From Hermodice carunculata (Eukaryota > Annelida > Polychaeta > Eunicida > Amphinomidae): DNA of 64,000 bases. The DNA lies in the NCBI GenBank assembly GCA_964020975.1, contig OZ026624.1, positions 70,956,591 through 71,020,590 on the forward strand, given 5' to 3'. The notes beneath the pieces were generated by a model. It worked only from the letters and a program-made list of their open reading frames with translations. It did not search any database and was not told the origin of the DNA. The position numbers and the translations under genes were made by a program. The first letter of the stretch is position 1, and every line of letters begins with the position of its first letter. Below are positions 23,050-34,895 of the stretch, piece by piece.

Positions 23050-23665
23050 TTAAGAAAGAGTCAATTTGAAAAAAATCAATCTCAAATAACTTAGTAAAAA
23101 CATTACCCATTTTCATAAATTTCAACCCAACAATGACAGCATATAGATTTACAGTTACCAAAACATTAACGTTCATCTTCCAATACCAATATATGAAGAA
23201 ACAAATTTCACACCTGACTTGACACAGGCAGTCATCTATAAAAGGCAACTAGTGGTTATAAAACCGGTTCTCTCAACCTTTGAAAAAATCTTCATGAACT
23301 CCTGGTTTACTTTTTCAAAAACATATAGGCCTAACCAATTAAAACCCAAATTTTACTACTTGTGCAAACTACAAAAAGAGACATAACAGGCATGCCACGT
23401 TTGGGCTCCACTGACATATCAGTCAGCTTAGTTAACAGCAAAAAAGGAAAGTAGGCCTATATCGTATTTGGGATATACATGGATCTAGACACTCTACCTT
23501 CATCATAACAATGTGTCCTAGAACACAGCCAAGGGGACACCATTACTAATGAAGTATATATCAAACAGTTCAGAAAAAAACATTACCCATATTCATAAAC
23601 TTGTTGTCAACAATGTCAGCAAAAGATACAAGAATTCTCAAAATATCAATATTCATCTTCTAATT
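23050..23665 (+). repeat. 480-bp repeat family, head-to-tail pair
   Basis: The repeat unit starts ACATTACCCATATTCATAAA and then ACAATGACAGCA. It continues with CATTCATCTTCCAATACCAA, GACACAGGCAGTCA and GGTTTTAAACCGGTCCTCTC, and ends near CATAGCCCACAGCACAACC and ATATATCAAACAGTTCAGAA. Here one full unit (about 23.05-23.55 kb) is followed directly by the head of a second at 23.58 kb. Other copies lie at 12.95-13.45, 16.83-17.01, 24.41-24.47, 54.17-54.83, 56.57-56.77 and 60.95-61.01 kb on the plus strand, and 28.64-29.06 kb inverted. I saw no coding frame shared between copies and no terminal inverted repeats. Confidence 0.75.
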
Positions 23666-23715
23666 TATATATAGAGAGAGAAAGAGAGAGAAAAAGAGAG
23701 ATAGATAGACAGATG

Positions 23716-23785
<70 letters not shown>

Positions 23786-23786
23786 A
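23664..23786. repeat. GAGA then GATA microsatellite
   Basis: A GA-rich run changes into about 20 GATA (TAGA) units. It begins inside the second, truncated head of the 480-bp repeat. Confidence 0.95.
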
Positions 23787-25464
23787 AGATAGTCATTTAA
23801 TGTCATCATTTTCAAAATTATCTATTGAGGAGGGGTATACCGAAAACAACACTTTTAGTATACCCATGAAATGAAAAGGCCAATATATTTTCTTGGTTCT
23901 TTGCAAGGTTTACATGTAGACTGAAAATAGCGTAAAATTACGTGATGGCAAACCAATGTAGTACTTGAAGTACATCCATGAAAATGACGAAAGACTCCAA
24001 ATAAGATTAGTATTTTGTCTTGGTTCCTCACAAGGTTTACATGCAGACTAAAAATATCCCAAAATTATATGATGGCACCATCAATGTCTTCCAATGTAAC
24101 ACAGACAAAAATGCCTTACATATAATATAACAGGACCCCCAAATTTCTAAAGCTTCCTTAACTAATACGTCATGACCAGACTAAGATGCATCATTAGCTG
24201 ACAAAAAAGCAACAAATATAAACTATGCACATTTATATATAACGGATATCTCCTGTGTTTCCGGCATTATACTCATCGTTCATGATAGAAACAAAATACA
24301 CCTGGAAAAATTGGATAGCTTCTGCTACTCAATCTTTAAAATATGGACTGGCTTACCCAGATCAACAAGACACCAATACTTCATCTTGACCAATTTTCTC
24401 CATATAACAGTTCAATAAAGATAATCCGTATTCATAAATTTCTACCCACCAATGAGAGAACTGGTGTTTAACCATGTGTGCCCTGTCACATTTTCTTTAT
24501 CATACAATTTCAAAGGTGAACCATGTCGTTGTTTCCAGACAAAAGCTGCGAGACACAATGTACAAGGTAAATGTCAATTATTGAATATCTGGACCCACAC
24601 TACGGAACTGTGCTTCCTAAGGATACAATCAAAAAAGCCAAACAAACAGTGTACGGATATTATCAGGCTCTATAATATGAATATGTTAATTTTTTATTGT
24701 TTTTGATACAACGCGAATATTTGTTTTTAAACATAGACCGTGAACATTTATAAAGACTGGAAATCTCATATGTGACAGGAAGGAATTCTTCAGTTTGTTT
24801 TCAACTCATCTGTGCATACCCTAACAACCTAACGTTAACAAGCCACTGTGGAAAGCAACCGTCGGGAAAATGTTAGTATTACCAAGCACCAGAATACAGA
24901 ATATCCCATGTTTTGCACTTTTGCCTTCTTGCTTTCGTACAGGGTCGTTGCAAACATGAAATTGTTATCGCCAAGCTTAAAAATTTCGTCGCCTCAATAG
25001 CCTCTCAAAATTCAACAATTGCGGCAGAAATCAAACCACTGACTGCACCATCCTAAAAGACCTTATACCCAATGTAGACCACCCAGACATAACAATAGTT
25101 CATTGCACTAGTAAAATCATCACTACGGAATCCAGCCAGTGGGATTCTACGTCTAGATGGCATTTATGTTACTTTTATTGTATTACTGAATTAAAATACA
25201 TACTTCCAAGAATGTTGCATATTTAGCATCCTGGCAGTTAATTATGTAACTTTCTGACCAAAATATTGATATTTTTAAGAGGACAGGGTGGTAAGGTTTA
25301 CTTCATATATAGGCGCCAAAACGGACCAATAAAGCCACGATTTTATTACTGAAAAAAACAGTGTATCAAGAGATCACAACACATGAGTTTGAATATTAAC
25401 ACCAGTCCTGATGTCAGACCAAACTATATTTGTAATATATAAGATTTGTATTGTACATGTATGC

Positions 25465-25468
<4 letters not shown>

Positions 25469-25527
<59 letters not shown>
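25469..25527. repeat. TA microsatellite
   Basis: Pure TA array about 45 bases 3' (in gene sense) of the 25.6-kb PDZ exon. Confidence 0.95.
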
Positions 25528-25529
<2 letters not shown>

Positions 25530-25571
25530 GAAGTATTAAGTGTTAGTAAAGAAAATCGGCTTTAGCCATAC

Positions 25572-25673
25572 CATTTCGACGCAGAGCGTCAGTGCTGGCT
25601 GCCTATCAGGAGATTGCGTTTTGCAATTTTCCAGTTTTTCTGATCGCCATTTCTTGATATCTTTATAGGTAAT
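25572..25673 (-). CDS. Exon: additional PDZ second-half exon (domain B)
   Basis: A 102-nt, phase 0-0 exon with the same architecture as the 26.8-kb exon. It begins ITYKDIKKWRSEKLENCK and ends QPALTLCVEM, aligning position for position with INGEDVKEWTDKEVNDRI and PVMTFSLQRY. The acceptor is strong (CTCTTTCTTGCACACAG) and the donor is ATG|GTATGG. The conserved N-G turn is T-Y here. No complete first-half exon lies between it and the 26.8-kb exon. Candidate pieces are the FVVELN frame just downstream of the 26.8-kb exon and a short SGDVIQD segment near 26.26 kb that ends at a GTAAAA donor. The exon may belong to a first half split over two exons, be an alternative to the 26.8-kb exon, or be a relic. 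Confidence 0.65.
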
Positions 25674-26599
25674 CTGTGTGCAAGAAAGAGTCAGACCTCT
25701 AATTGAATGATTGATTATCTTCATTACCTTCATGAAACAAAAACTCAAAATGTTTAATTTACGTCAACTATTATCCTTGTCTATAAGCTACAGGCTGACA
25801 TGACTTATAACTTTGAACCATCGGCCTGACTTACATTTTAAAAGTATAGTACTCAGAATGTGGAACGTATTCCATGTTATGAAAAAATAATAATGACAAG
25901 CACTGCAAGCATGTTACCACGGAGCAAAGGTGAATGTATGATTTCACTGTGTGTGTATTATCTATAACTCCAATTGAAACGATAGATAATACTTAAGTTA
26001 CTAACTTTATAGGAAATACTCCATCCCGATACCAGATACTTCGATGTATTGAAGTGTCAACTTTAAATAGGGGAATTGACACACAATCACTAAGTTTTCA
26101 TATAAAAACCATGGTTTGCAGGTATTCATTAAGTAAAATTACATGCTTATTATGCATGCTGTAACACAGAAGAACACTCACTGCTATGAAAGGAATACGC
26201 TTTTGTGCTTGTTTGCAAATTATTAAAAGATCCATCTGTTTTACATCTTGAATCACATCCCCACTGTAACTTTGTTTGAAATAATATACTTATTTTATTT
26301 AAAGTACCAGAACGTGTTCTGATAGTTATCCATAGAATATCTATTAACATAAATTGGTTCCGAACATCCAGTATTGGGAAGTATGGAATTATTGTAGGGC
26401 ATTTGATGTACAATAAATGAAACATTACACATTTAAAAAAAAATAAATAGATATTAAAAGCAATTCGAACCCACATTTCTCTGCAATAAATGGATTAAAG
26501 AAATTATAATTTTAGCATTTGTTTACCCACTATAAAGATCCTAGGGTAGGGTCCTGTTTATCAACGATAAAGACGTTTGAACTGCAAAATATTTTGGGG

Positions 26600-26711
26600 A
26601 GTACAGAGATGCACCGGAAGATGGACATGAACCAATAGACATAAACGCATTGCTGTTTATATTTTGATGGTTTGTAAATGAATTAAGCTCGACCACAAAA
26701 GCAATGCACTG
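26600..26711 (-). CDS. Possible first strands of PDZ domain B
   Basis: In the frame of the preceding PDZ exon, the sequence reads CIAFVVELNSFT followed by NINSNAFMSIG. This resembles strands B1 and B2 of the other first-half exons (EYCVEL to FGFDV, and VYDVEL to YGFEV). A candidate acceptor (CACCCTTTCAGAG) lies only about 28 nt after the donor of the 26.8-kb exon, too short for a spliceosomal intron, so this piece would have to be a direct extension of that exon. The stretch from B3 to the GD motif is missing. A segment near 26.26 kb reading YYFKQSYSGDVIQD before a GTAAAA donor could supply it. This is suggestive only. Confidence 0.3.
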
Positions 26712-26738
26712 CTCTGAAAGGGTGTAGATTATACTCAC

Positions 26739-26834
26739 ATATCTTTGAAGGCTGAAGGTCATTACAGGAGCAATATCACCGATACGATCATTGACCTCTT
26801 TATCCGTCCATTCTTTTACATCTTCTCCATTTAT
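26739..26834 (-). CDS. Exon: second half of PDZ domain A
   Basis: A 96-nt, phase 0-0 exon of 32 codons, beginning INGEDVKEWTDKEVNDRI and ending PVMTFSLQRY. This is the canonical PDZ second half: the I-N-G-x-x-V strand, the long helix that lines the peptide groove, and the last strand V-x-F-S-L-x-R. Joined to the 29.7-kb exon it completes a PDZ domain of 100 residues. The donor is TAT|GTGAGTATA. The acceptor region (CTCTGTTAAACTAAG) is only moderately pyrimidine-rich. The frame also stays open past the donor for about 41 codons, and the read-through contains FVVELN, which resembles the start of another PDZ domain. The exon may therefore be longer in some transcripts. The start of the helix has Glu/Trp where class I PDZ domains usually carry His. 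Confidence 0.85.
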
Positions 26835-27059
26835 CTTAGTTTAACAGAGTAAAAATTGGAATGAAGTGATGCCACCATTTTTTATTAAGATGTAGAAAAT
26901 ATATAAACAGATGATCTCACTCTGCTGGCTACTGGTTTGTACAAAATGATAATTGCAAGTTACAAAGTAAAAGGCATACTGCGAGATATTCTGGGTATAG
27001 TTGGAGTATTTCATAACAGTGCAAGATCTAGCTTTTCTTATCTTTATTTGCACACGTGG

Positions 27060-28230
27060 CACAGTGTGGACATCGGGTTCTTTTAGGCACTGGAGATCCG
27101 TGTGTGTTCAAGGGATCCAAGTTACGATCATTGGACATGAGGCAACAACTTGACTTTGGGCCGAATGTCGCCGATGTCAAAAGTAACTAGATGATCCAAA
27201 GGATCGATTTCCCCTGCCACATTATGTGTTGTAAACAGACAACATTATATTATAGGCACAAGTTATAATAAGACAACTACAATAGGCAAATTGCTAACCA
27301 TATAAAAGTAGTAAGGTCAAAATTATACACAGTCATCAATAAGAACGTATCGACTGACAAACAGGTATCAGACTTTAAAAATCCTTTAAAATTAGGGATC
27401 CACAGCAACGCCACCTGGTGAACAAAGTAGTATGACCCTCCTACCAGGAACATTTACACCACGTTTCAGCATTATCTGATTAAATTTATGGAGAAGAAGT
27501 CAAAAAATAGAAAAGAAAAAAAAAAGGTTCATAAATAAATAAAGAATTGACCAGGGACCTATTTGGGTCAAATGGTACCCAGAAGTGTCCCTATGCAATT
27601 TCAAAGAAATTCGCTAAGTGGTTTGGGAGGAGAAGTTTATTTTTAAAGATTTTGCCAAAAAATCAAACAAAAAATCATTGAAAATTCCCCAAATCACTGG
27701 ACCGTGACCATTTGAACAAATTAAGTATAGACTCACGGAACTTATAGCCCCACCAAGTTTGAAGTGAATCTAGATGGCGGTTTGGGAGAAAACGTTAAAA
27801 ATGGGAATTACCACAGCAATCCCAATTCACTTGAATAATAGTCAATAGCCATGTATGAATGGGCGACCTTGCGGTTAAGGTCACCCATAAACAACCCTAG
27901 CCAAGGTTTGGCCTAGATCAACACTTTGATCACCTTTGAAGGCAATTCAATAATAACGCGGAACATTATCCGACGTGACGGACCCTACTATTTCCTGCTC
28001 CCCTCTACCATCTTCGGTGGCGGGGAACAAAGGGCGCTTGACTGTCAATATCATTGTTCATGCAGACGGAAATCAACGACATTCATGATGTTGGACAATT
28101 GCTAGTAATTTGTAAAAGGGAAAATAAGCCTACCAATACACCAGGTTTAAGTTTGTGAGGGTAAGGGTTTAAGATGGACAATACTTGCATACATATAAGA
28201 CTAAAAGTTAAGCGAAGTGGGGATCCAGAA
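27060..28230. repeat. Repeat-like intron sequence
   Basis: The stretch contains phrases typical of dispersed noncoding repeats in marine invertebrates, such as AAGTGAATCTAGATGGCGGT and TTGGGAGAAAACGT. I saw no ends and no second copy here. A loosely similar style recurs at 46.3-46.6 kb. Confidence 0.3.
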
Positions 28231-28639
28231 ATTTTGTACTCTAGTTTATTTCTGAGAGGATGTAAATCCCTTTAAGCTATGCTTTAGGACTTGAGATATT
28301 GGACTGAAAACTGTCACATAACCACTTTGCTTTTGTGTACGGCATGACAAAAACGAAAAGGGCAGATGTATTTAATTCAAATGAAAAAATCATGTCTTTT
28401 GAGTCTATTTGAAAAAAACCACAATGATACTTATTTTTTCTTAACGGCACACATGCTTTCTTTGCCATTTGTTTACGATGTTGTACATCGTATAATATGC
28501 ATGTGTTCACGCAGCTGAGAAGATGTGTACTGTTGTACTCTGTTGATGATACAAAAATGATACCGTTTGGGAGTTAAGTGATTAAGCCTATATGTTTCGC
28601 TAAAAACTAGTCTTTAGTGAATGCAGAATCTATCACGAA

Positions 28640-29062
28640 GGTATAAAAGGACCGATGGGAGACTGCCTGTCACAAGTCTGCAGCCAAATTTGTTTCTTCA
28701 CTTTGGTATGGGAGATGAATGTTAATGTTGTGGTTATTCTTGAATCTCTACCTTTTTCTGTATTTAATTTTGCTGTTATTGTTGGGATGAAGTTTATGAA
28801 TATGGGTAAAACATTACCGAACTATTTGCTCTCAAGTTTTTTTTAAGGTGGTCATGTTTTTCTGGACTATTTCACAAATACTTCATAGGCTATGTTGTGC
28901 TGTGGGATGTCTTTCATGGGACACTCTCTCAAGTTAGTGAAATTTGTTTCTTCACATTCGCATTAGAAAATGAATGTTCATGGTTTTCTGATCTTTTTGC
29001 TGTAATTTTTGGGTTGAAATTTGTAAATATAGTAATGTTTTCCTGAACTATTACATTTGATG
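28640..29062 (-). repeat. 480-bp repeat family, inverted and tandem copies
   Basis: Two heads on the minus strand, one at 28850-28640 and one at 29062-28920, are joined by the unit junction (TTGTGCTGTGGGA at about 28890). This is the same junction seen at 54.68 and 23.55 kb, so the unit tends to occur head to tail in either orientation. Confidence 0.6.
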
Positions 29063-29598
29063 TATTGCGTTAAAAAGCTGTGCTGAAAAATATATTGTGC
29101 AAAAGGGCGACAAAAGTGAAGCTGCATGCTTATCAAGTTGCACTGTCTAAGTCAGGCTCCTTTTTCTATTTCTCCTCTTAAATGTATAAAATTATACATA
29201 TTTCGTATTGCTAAGGGATGGAGATCAAGTGAAAATGAGAATATGGGGCTATTTTTGAAATTCAATATCTCAAGATAAATTCTATGCACAGAGAAAGTGA
29301 GTTGACAGTCCCGAAGTATTTATATAAAGTTTTATAGGAAACAATTAAGCATGTGAATCCAACATTTGACAGATAGCCATGATAAATGTCCAAATCGGAA
29401 AATTAGAACTTGCGTTTTTAACATCATGAACATGGAATGTGTAAATATTTTATTTAAATGGGGGGATTCTCCACATATCTGCGATTTAAAGATAAATAGT
29501 TATATATCTATATGAGAAGAAATATAGATAGGCGGCTGACTTGGTGCGATTTGAAATGGACGGAGCTTGACCTTCACCACCTTAAATATGCATGTTAC

Positions 29599-29802
29599 CA
29601 TCATGATGAAATCTCCTTCTTCCATCTTGCTGTCAGACGCTGGTTTACCAAAAATTTCATTGATGATGCAGGTACATGTTTCCAATGTGTTGCTCTCTGC
29701 CATAGTCCCTGTTGCTTCTGATGCTTCTAAAGCAACTGTGCTCACATCAAAACCAAAATCATTATCACTGTTGGGATCCTTGGCAAGCTCTACACAATAC
29801 TC
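29599..29802 (-). CDS. Exon: first half of PDZ domain A
   Basis: A 204-nt, phase 0-0 exon of 68 codons. It starts EYCVELAKD (strand B1), continues to DFGFDV (B2 with the carboxylate-binding-loop position), and ends FGKPASDSKMEEGDFIMM, matching the PDZ pattern of a G-x-x-A helix followed by E-G-D-x-I. An insert of about 25 residues rich in Ala, Ser, Thr and Glu sits between B2 and B3, longer than usual for PDZ. The acceptor is TTATTGTTTCAG and the donor is ATG|GTAACA. The first Gly of the canonical GLGF loop is Asp here, which may change ligand preference. Its partner half is the exon at 26834-26739, which begins in the same phase with INGEDV. PDZ domains bind short C-terminal peptides of other proteins, so this would let the receptor tail recruit partners directly. 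Confidence 0.8.
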
Positions 29803-30781
29803 CTGAAACAATAATTAGAATACTAAAGGTAAGTTTCCGTTATTAAATGTCCCGATTAATCATGGATTCCGATGTGGCTTTTCTCAGAGGTCATTCGAGG
29901 TTTGAATTTCCCTTTGGAGTGACCTTGATCTAGGTAAAAAGTCCTTTCATTGTATTTTGCCACACATACAGAGATTTCCATGCAAAATGTAGAATTTGGG
30001 GCAATAAACAAACAAGTATTGCCACAATTAAGCAGGCTCATGGACCACGTCATTGAAAATGCTATTCACTTAAAAAATATAAGACTTATTATTACAAGTC
30101 TGTTTTGTTTTGTTTTCCACAGTAGAAATCAAACAAACAGTTTACCATTTATACTAAGAAAAGTAAATTTGCGTTGTCATCTTTTATGCGATCTATGATA
30201 AAATCCATTTCCCTCTATGCATTTGTCAACTTAAATTTTGAATTACGATTTATAATCATCAGTATATATAAGCTCTAATGTTTGTGAAAAGTTATGAGAG
30301 TGAACATACAAGATTGTATTTCAAATTGCTTATCTTCGACTACAGACTTCTGACACTCAATTTTTGACAAATGCCTCCAGAAAATATAAAAAAGAATACT
30401 GCTCTATATTTTAGGGTATAATGGAGATCTACATGGCTTAACCTGCCTAAAATAGTGTGTACTATGATATCGAGGGATTAGAAACTTAGTCGGCTGAAAA
30501 TTGTTTTTTTCTAAAACCAAAAGAGTGCATGCGCTGTTGGGTAGTATAGTAAATGATGTGCCAGAGCAAGAACATTTGCATTTACACGGCAGCACATTAA
30601 TTGGACAGAGACTGAGCCCACGGATAAAATATTGGCTAAGAAAGATTAGATCCATCAACAATTTTCTTTAAATCCCATGGCATGTAGCGTAAAGCTTGTT
30701 GTAATTAATTCAACATATTTCCATAATGATGCACTTTGGGCACAAAACAAGCTCCAAATTTGCTACTCATTGTGCAGTCGT

Positions 30782-30894
<113 letters not shown>

Positions 30895-32168
30895 GGCTTG
30901 TGTGGTATGCTTACCAAATAAGCACAATATTTCCTCAGGGTAATCAATAAGAATTGTTGCAGAAATTTAATGCAAGATACTTACGTCAGCATGTAACTCA
31001 AGCAAAAGTGCAACACACAGTTCCACATATTTAAGAATTTATTTTAACTAAACAAAGTGCAGGTCCCTAAGCATTGGAATCGCAATTTATATATCGGTAG
31101 GAGGACAAAGGAACTTAAAACCAGACATCAAATACGATTGAAAACAAAGTGTCCCGAGTTAGACCCTGTGATGATATTTGTACCAGATTTTCAACTTTAC
31201 TTGGTAAAATACATCAAAACGTATAGCCATCAACAAGGTGTGCTTCGCTTGATAGTAAAGATGGATATCCTTTTCATTGTAATAACCTCGCAAGTAGTCC
31301 TTCAAATATGATGCAAATGACTTTGAGCTTTTATGGCAGATAAAAGAATGGAAGGTCCTTTAATAAATATCAGCATTTTGGACAATTAGAATTGTTCTTA
31401 TCTCGGGCTGAATATGACAGATCTGAGTCATTTTATGGGACCGCTTACATACATATGCAAATTAGAAACAGACATACCTGCTTTGTCAGTGATATTGTTC
31501 ATTTCATAAATTGACTGTAATATTTGTTTTATTCTAGGTACTTTGTTAGACATTGGTTAGTCAATACTGCATTTGGTACATCTCCTGTCCTTAATATACA
31601 TTTTTTGTGACAAAACAAGTCGAAAACAATTGAATTAGATTTGAAGGCAATATGGGCGCTTTTAATCAGACAAGAACCAAATAGCTACCTTAATGCTATG
31701 TATGTATTGACTGAGCGTGACGACAAGGAACTTTGGTAAAAAGGCGCCGAACTGTGAGGACTTAATATATACTGTAAACTAATAAATGTTGAAAAATTGA
31801 AAATGTAAATATAATTATAATCACTTTAGCATATTATAATAATTAACTTACCAAGCAGTTTATGTCCAACAATTAAAAATTGTTGGTTTCTTTTTCCTTT
31901 TTTTTTTAATTTATTCAATTGGACATCGAAAATAACATTTGAAAGAACTTTCAAATTGTATCAATAATGGTTCTTACACGTGTATATAAATAAAACTGAG
32001 ATCCTCAAATATATCCAAATTTACATTTTGGCATTAATAAAAATTTAATTCAGTCTTGTTTCCCTGGTAGAAAACTAAAGTTTGGCGAAGGTTACGGATA
32101 AACATCAGCGAAAGGCAGACACAAAATTACGCGCTTATATTTCGTTGACCAAGCATGCCTAAACTTAC
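30895..32168. other. Intron between tail exon and first PDZ exon
   Basis: No repeat or gene is recognised. Near 30.99 kb the minus strand reads YVELCVALLLELHAD before GTAAGT, like a PDZ first strand, but no acceptor AG precedes it in the open frame. Confidence 0.4.
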
Positions 32169-32220
32169 CTCCCGATTTTTTATTAATGGTTCTGTATCGT
32201 TCATCTCGTATGTGTCAGTT
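32169..32220 (-). CDS. Exon: short cytoplasmic juxtamembrane tail with DTEPLI sorting motif
   Basis: This 52-nt exon begins with one base that completes the Arg codon left by the transmembrane exon, then gives 17 residues: TDTYEMNDTEPLIKNRE. The donor is GAG|GTAAGT and leaves phase 0, which is what the PDZ exons downstream need. No other minus-strand piece I found between 34.9 and 29.8 kb converts phase 2 to phase 0. DTEPLI fits the acidic dileucine consensus [DE]xxxL[LI], recognised in other proteins by AP-1, AP-2 or AP-3 adaptors for endocytosis or lysosomal sorting. The Tyr in TYEMN could be phosphorylated, but it matches neither ITIM nor ITAM spacing. The acceptor (GGATGGCACAG) has a weak pyrimidine tract, which is the main reason for doubt. 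The exon is very short and any gene finder would miss it. Confidence 0.7.
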
Positions 32221-34788
32221 CTGTGCCATCCATGCAAATAAAATATTAAGACATTTTATATTTGAAAGGCTAAGTTATCGGTTAGTGTGCAGCAGTGTTA
32301 GAACGTATCACTGGGCGTAAGTCATTTATGTTCTTTCAACACCCTCTTAAACCAGAAGATTTTTGTATTGAACATCTTACCAATACTTTTAAGCTCGTAT
32401 ATTTTTAGGCACTGTTGTCCAACATGTTGAATTTATCTAGCAAATAACTCTGTTCGTCATGTAACTCACACAAAAGGTAAGAAAATGGTCAACACAATGT
32501 TCATAAATCCTGTAAGAGAGCGAGAAATTTTAAGAAAACTCGTGTTAAGCGTCTGGACCAAATTTGTTAAAAATTCTTTTCTTGAATCATTACAACACAC
32601 CTTCAGGCAAAATGACCTTTACACAAAGTATCAGTTTGAGTACACAACCATACTGTTACAATGAATGCATTGCATTGTATCTCTTGCAAACAAGTGAAAG
32701 CCCCCCCCCCCCCCCGAAAAAAACCCACACACAAGAGAAAAAAAAAACGAAAGAGAAGCAAGGTAAAGGACGCAAACGAATTGCTGTGTGGGACCAGTAT
32801 GTATCAATATCGGAATTTTAAATTCAGTCCAAGTCATACAACGTCGAAATGTTGACAAACACATCAACATGAACATCAGAAGCTATAACAGCAAGAACTG
32901 AATACAATAAATTATGAATTGAATATCTAGAGCCGAAAAGATATGACCCTGACAACATAAAATATGGCTGTCATGAAAAATCGAAGCAAAAATAGTTTTC
33001 AGCAATGACACAGAAACTCTACCAAAAGCCAAGCAAACAAGAACCGTCCATGATCAAAGCCGGTCAGTCATCAAACAAGCAAAGTCGAAGTCCGGAAGCC
33101 TTAGGTAGACGTGCTCACAGCTTAGTATCATGTTATATCAATGAATGAATATGAAATGTAACGTGAAGCAAAACATCTCTCTCCATAACCCTTGACACAT
33201 GGACACGATAACCTGGCCCACTCCCGAAACATGTAGTTGTGTCGGTCCCATCAATGTAATTGAATTTGTGCACTAAAAATAATACAGGCAATACTTCATT
33301 AACTTATTGATGTTTATTAATCTTATTTACTGATTTTCGATAGACTTTTTCCACAGCACACATTTTCAGTGTTTGGAGCATAGTATTATTTCAAAATGCT
33401 TCCGTACATCCAGCTTGCAGGCACGCAAGAAACATTTTTAAGAAAATCATGTTCAAATCATTTGGCAATTTTAATGAATACCAATTGCACGCTGCTCAAG
33501 TAAGTATTCTAATTTGATTTGTCTTCAATTTGATTTTGCATGTGCATGGCCGTGAAATTTTACCAGGTCGTTGTAGTTTTTTCTATGGTATATTTTCAAC
33601 ATATACAAAAGAAGCATTTATTATCTTCAAGCTCAAAATTAAATTTCACTCTCTGCTGCGGTCTTCGTATATGTTTTAAGTGTGATAGAACAAAATGTTT
33701 TACCAGTTAAAACACATAGAATTTAGAACTGAAAGCACAACATTCAAATGACCCAGAAAACGTAATAATGATTTTGGGAGGTACGTGATAGCAACAGTCA
33801 TCATAGACAGCAGAAGCAAATATATAATGAATATTTTATCAGGTGCGTGCACGTCTTGATGCGAAATATTAAATCAGCAAAATAAAAACATTATTGTTGT
33901 GGTAATGTAATAATTACAGGTGTGGAACGTCAAGAACATAGTCTTACAATAATGACTGCTGAAATGTTTATATATAATAACTGATCCACTGCACCTCCAA
34001 CTTTTCGAATATAAACTGAACCTCAGTCAGCCCCAGAGGCATTTGCGTCAGAATTCAGACCTTCTAGGTCAGTCCACACCCATTGTACCCGTTGAGTTTT
34101 CGCAAACCCTCTCCATCGTTATCACAAACCTGAGTTGCTTTTTCTCTTTCAAATCCTAGCTTGACGAGAATTCCAACTATTGATTAATTATATCCAATAA
34201 GAACTGAATATGAAACTACATTGTAGTTTTTTTGTTTCGTTTATGCATCCACAGCCATTGTATGTTAATGTGTGTCCATTTATACGTCTACAAATAATTA
34301 TTATCCAAGTTATGTATTAAGTTAATGTGTGTATCTGTTCACTATTTTCTCACCCTGACATGCGTTTCCTATTTACGTTTCATGGCCTGATATTTTCTTA
34401 ATTATTTTATTATGTTTTCACGACTCTTATTGTGGTCACCATATGTCATCTATATTGTTATCATTAAATCTATTTTATCATTTTAACGTTCTGTATAAAA
34501 GTGTCCTAGGCACGGCCTGGCTGAAGATCACTAACCTTACAATTGAATATAATTGTAAAGAACTGAAACGAGATGAACTTAAACCCTGAATTGAATCGAA
34601 TCGCATAAAATCCATTCCAATCCAACCCATAAGCATATGAGAATAATCAATATTATACACCTTAAACTGCGAATGGCCTGTGTGGGAAAGGTGGTGTGTA
34701 GGATTACAAGGTACTATAGTTTGCCTGCTTTTGTGGTCTTGGAACTAGGAAGAAGCGTGTTCTAATTTCCCATTCCCTGTGCTCTTGC
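32221..34788. other. Intron between transmembrane and tail exons
   Basis: AT-rich sequence with C-run and A-run pairs at 32.70 kb. A minus-strand frame near 34.1 kb (GILVKLGFEREKATQVCDND) is open for about 40 codons without splice support. Confidence 0.45.
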
Positions 34789-34792
34789 AATG

Positions 34793-34824
<32 letters not shown>

Positions 34825-34852
34825 TGTATGTATCTATGTATGTATGTATTTG
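34789..34852. repeat. GTAT tetranucleotide microsatellite
   Basis: About 15 GTAT units with one CTA interruption, 45 bases 3' (in gene sense) of the transmembrane exon's donor. Confidence 0.95.
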
Positions 34853-34895
34853 TGTGTATGTTTATGAGTGTGTGAATTTATGGATCAGGACCCAC

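Noticed and set aside
30979-31020. Minus-strand YVELCVALLLELHAD followed by GTAAGT, resembling a PDZ first strand
   Set aside because: A stop lies a few codons upstream and there is no AG acceptor between the stop and the frame.
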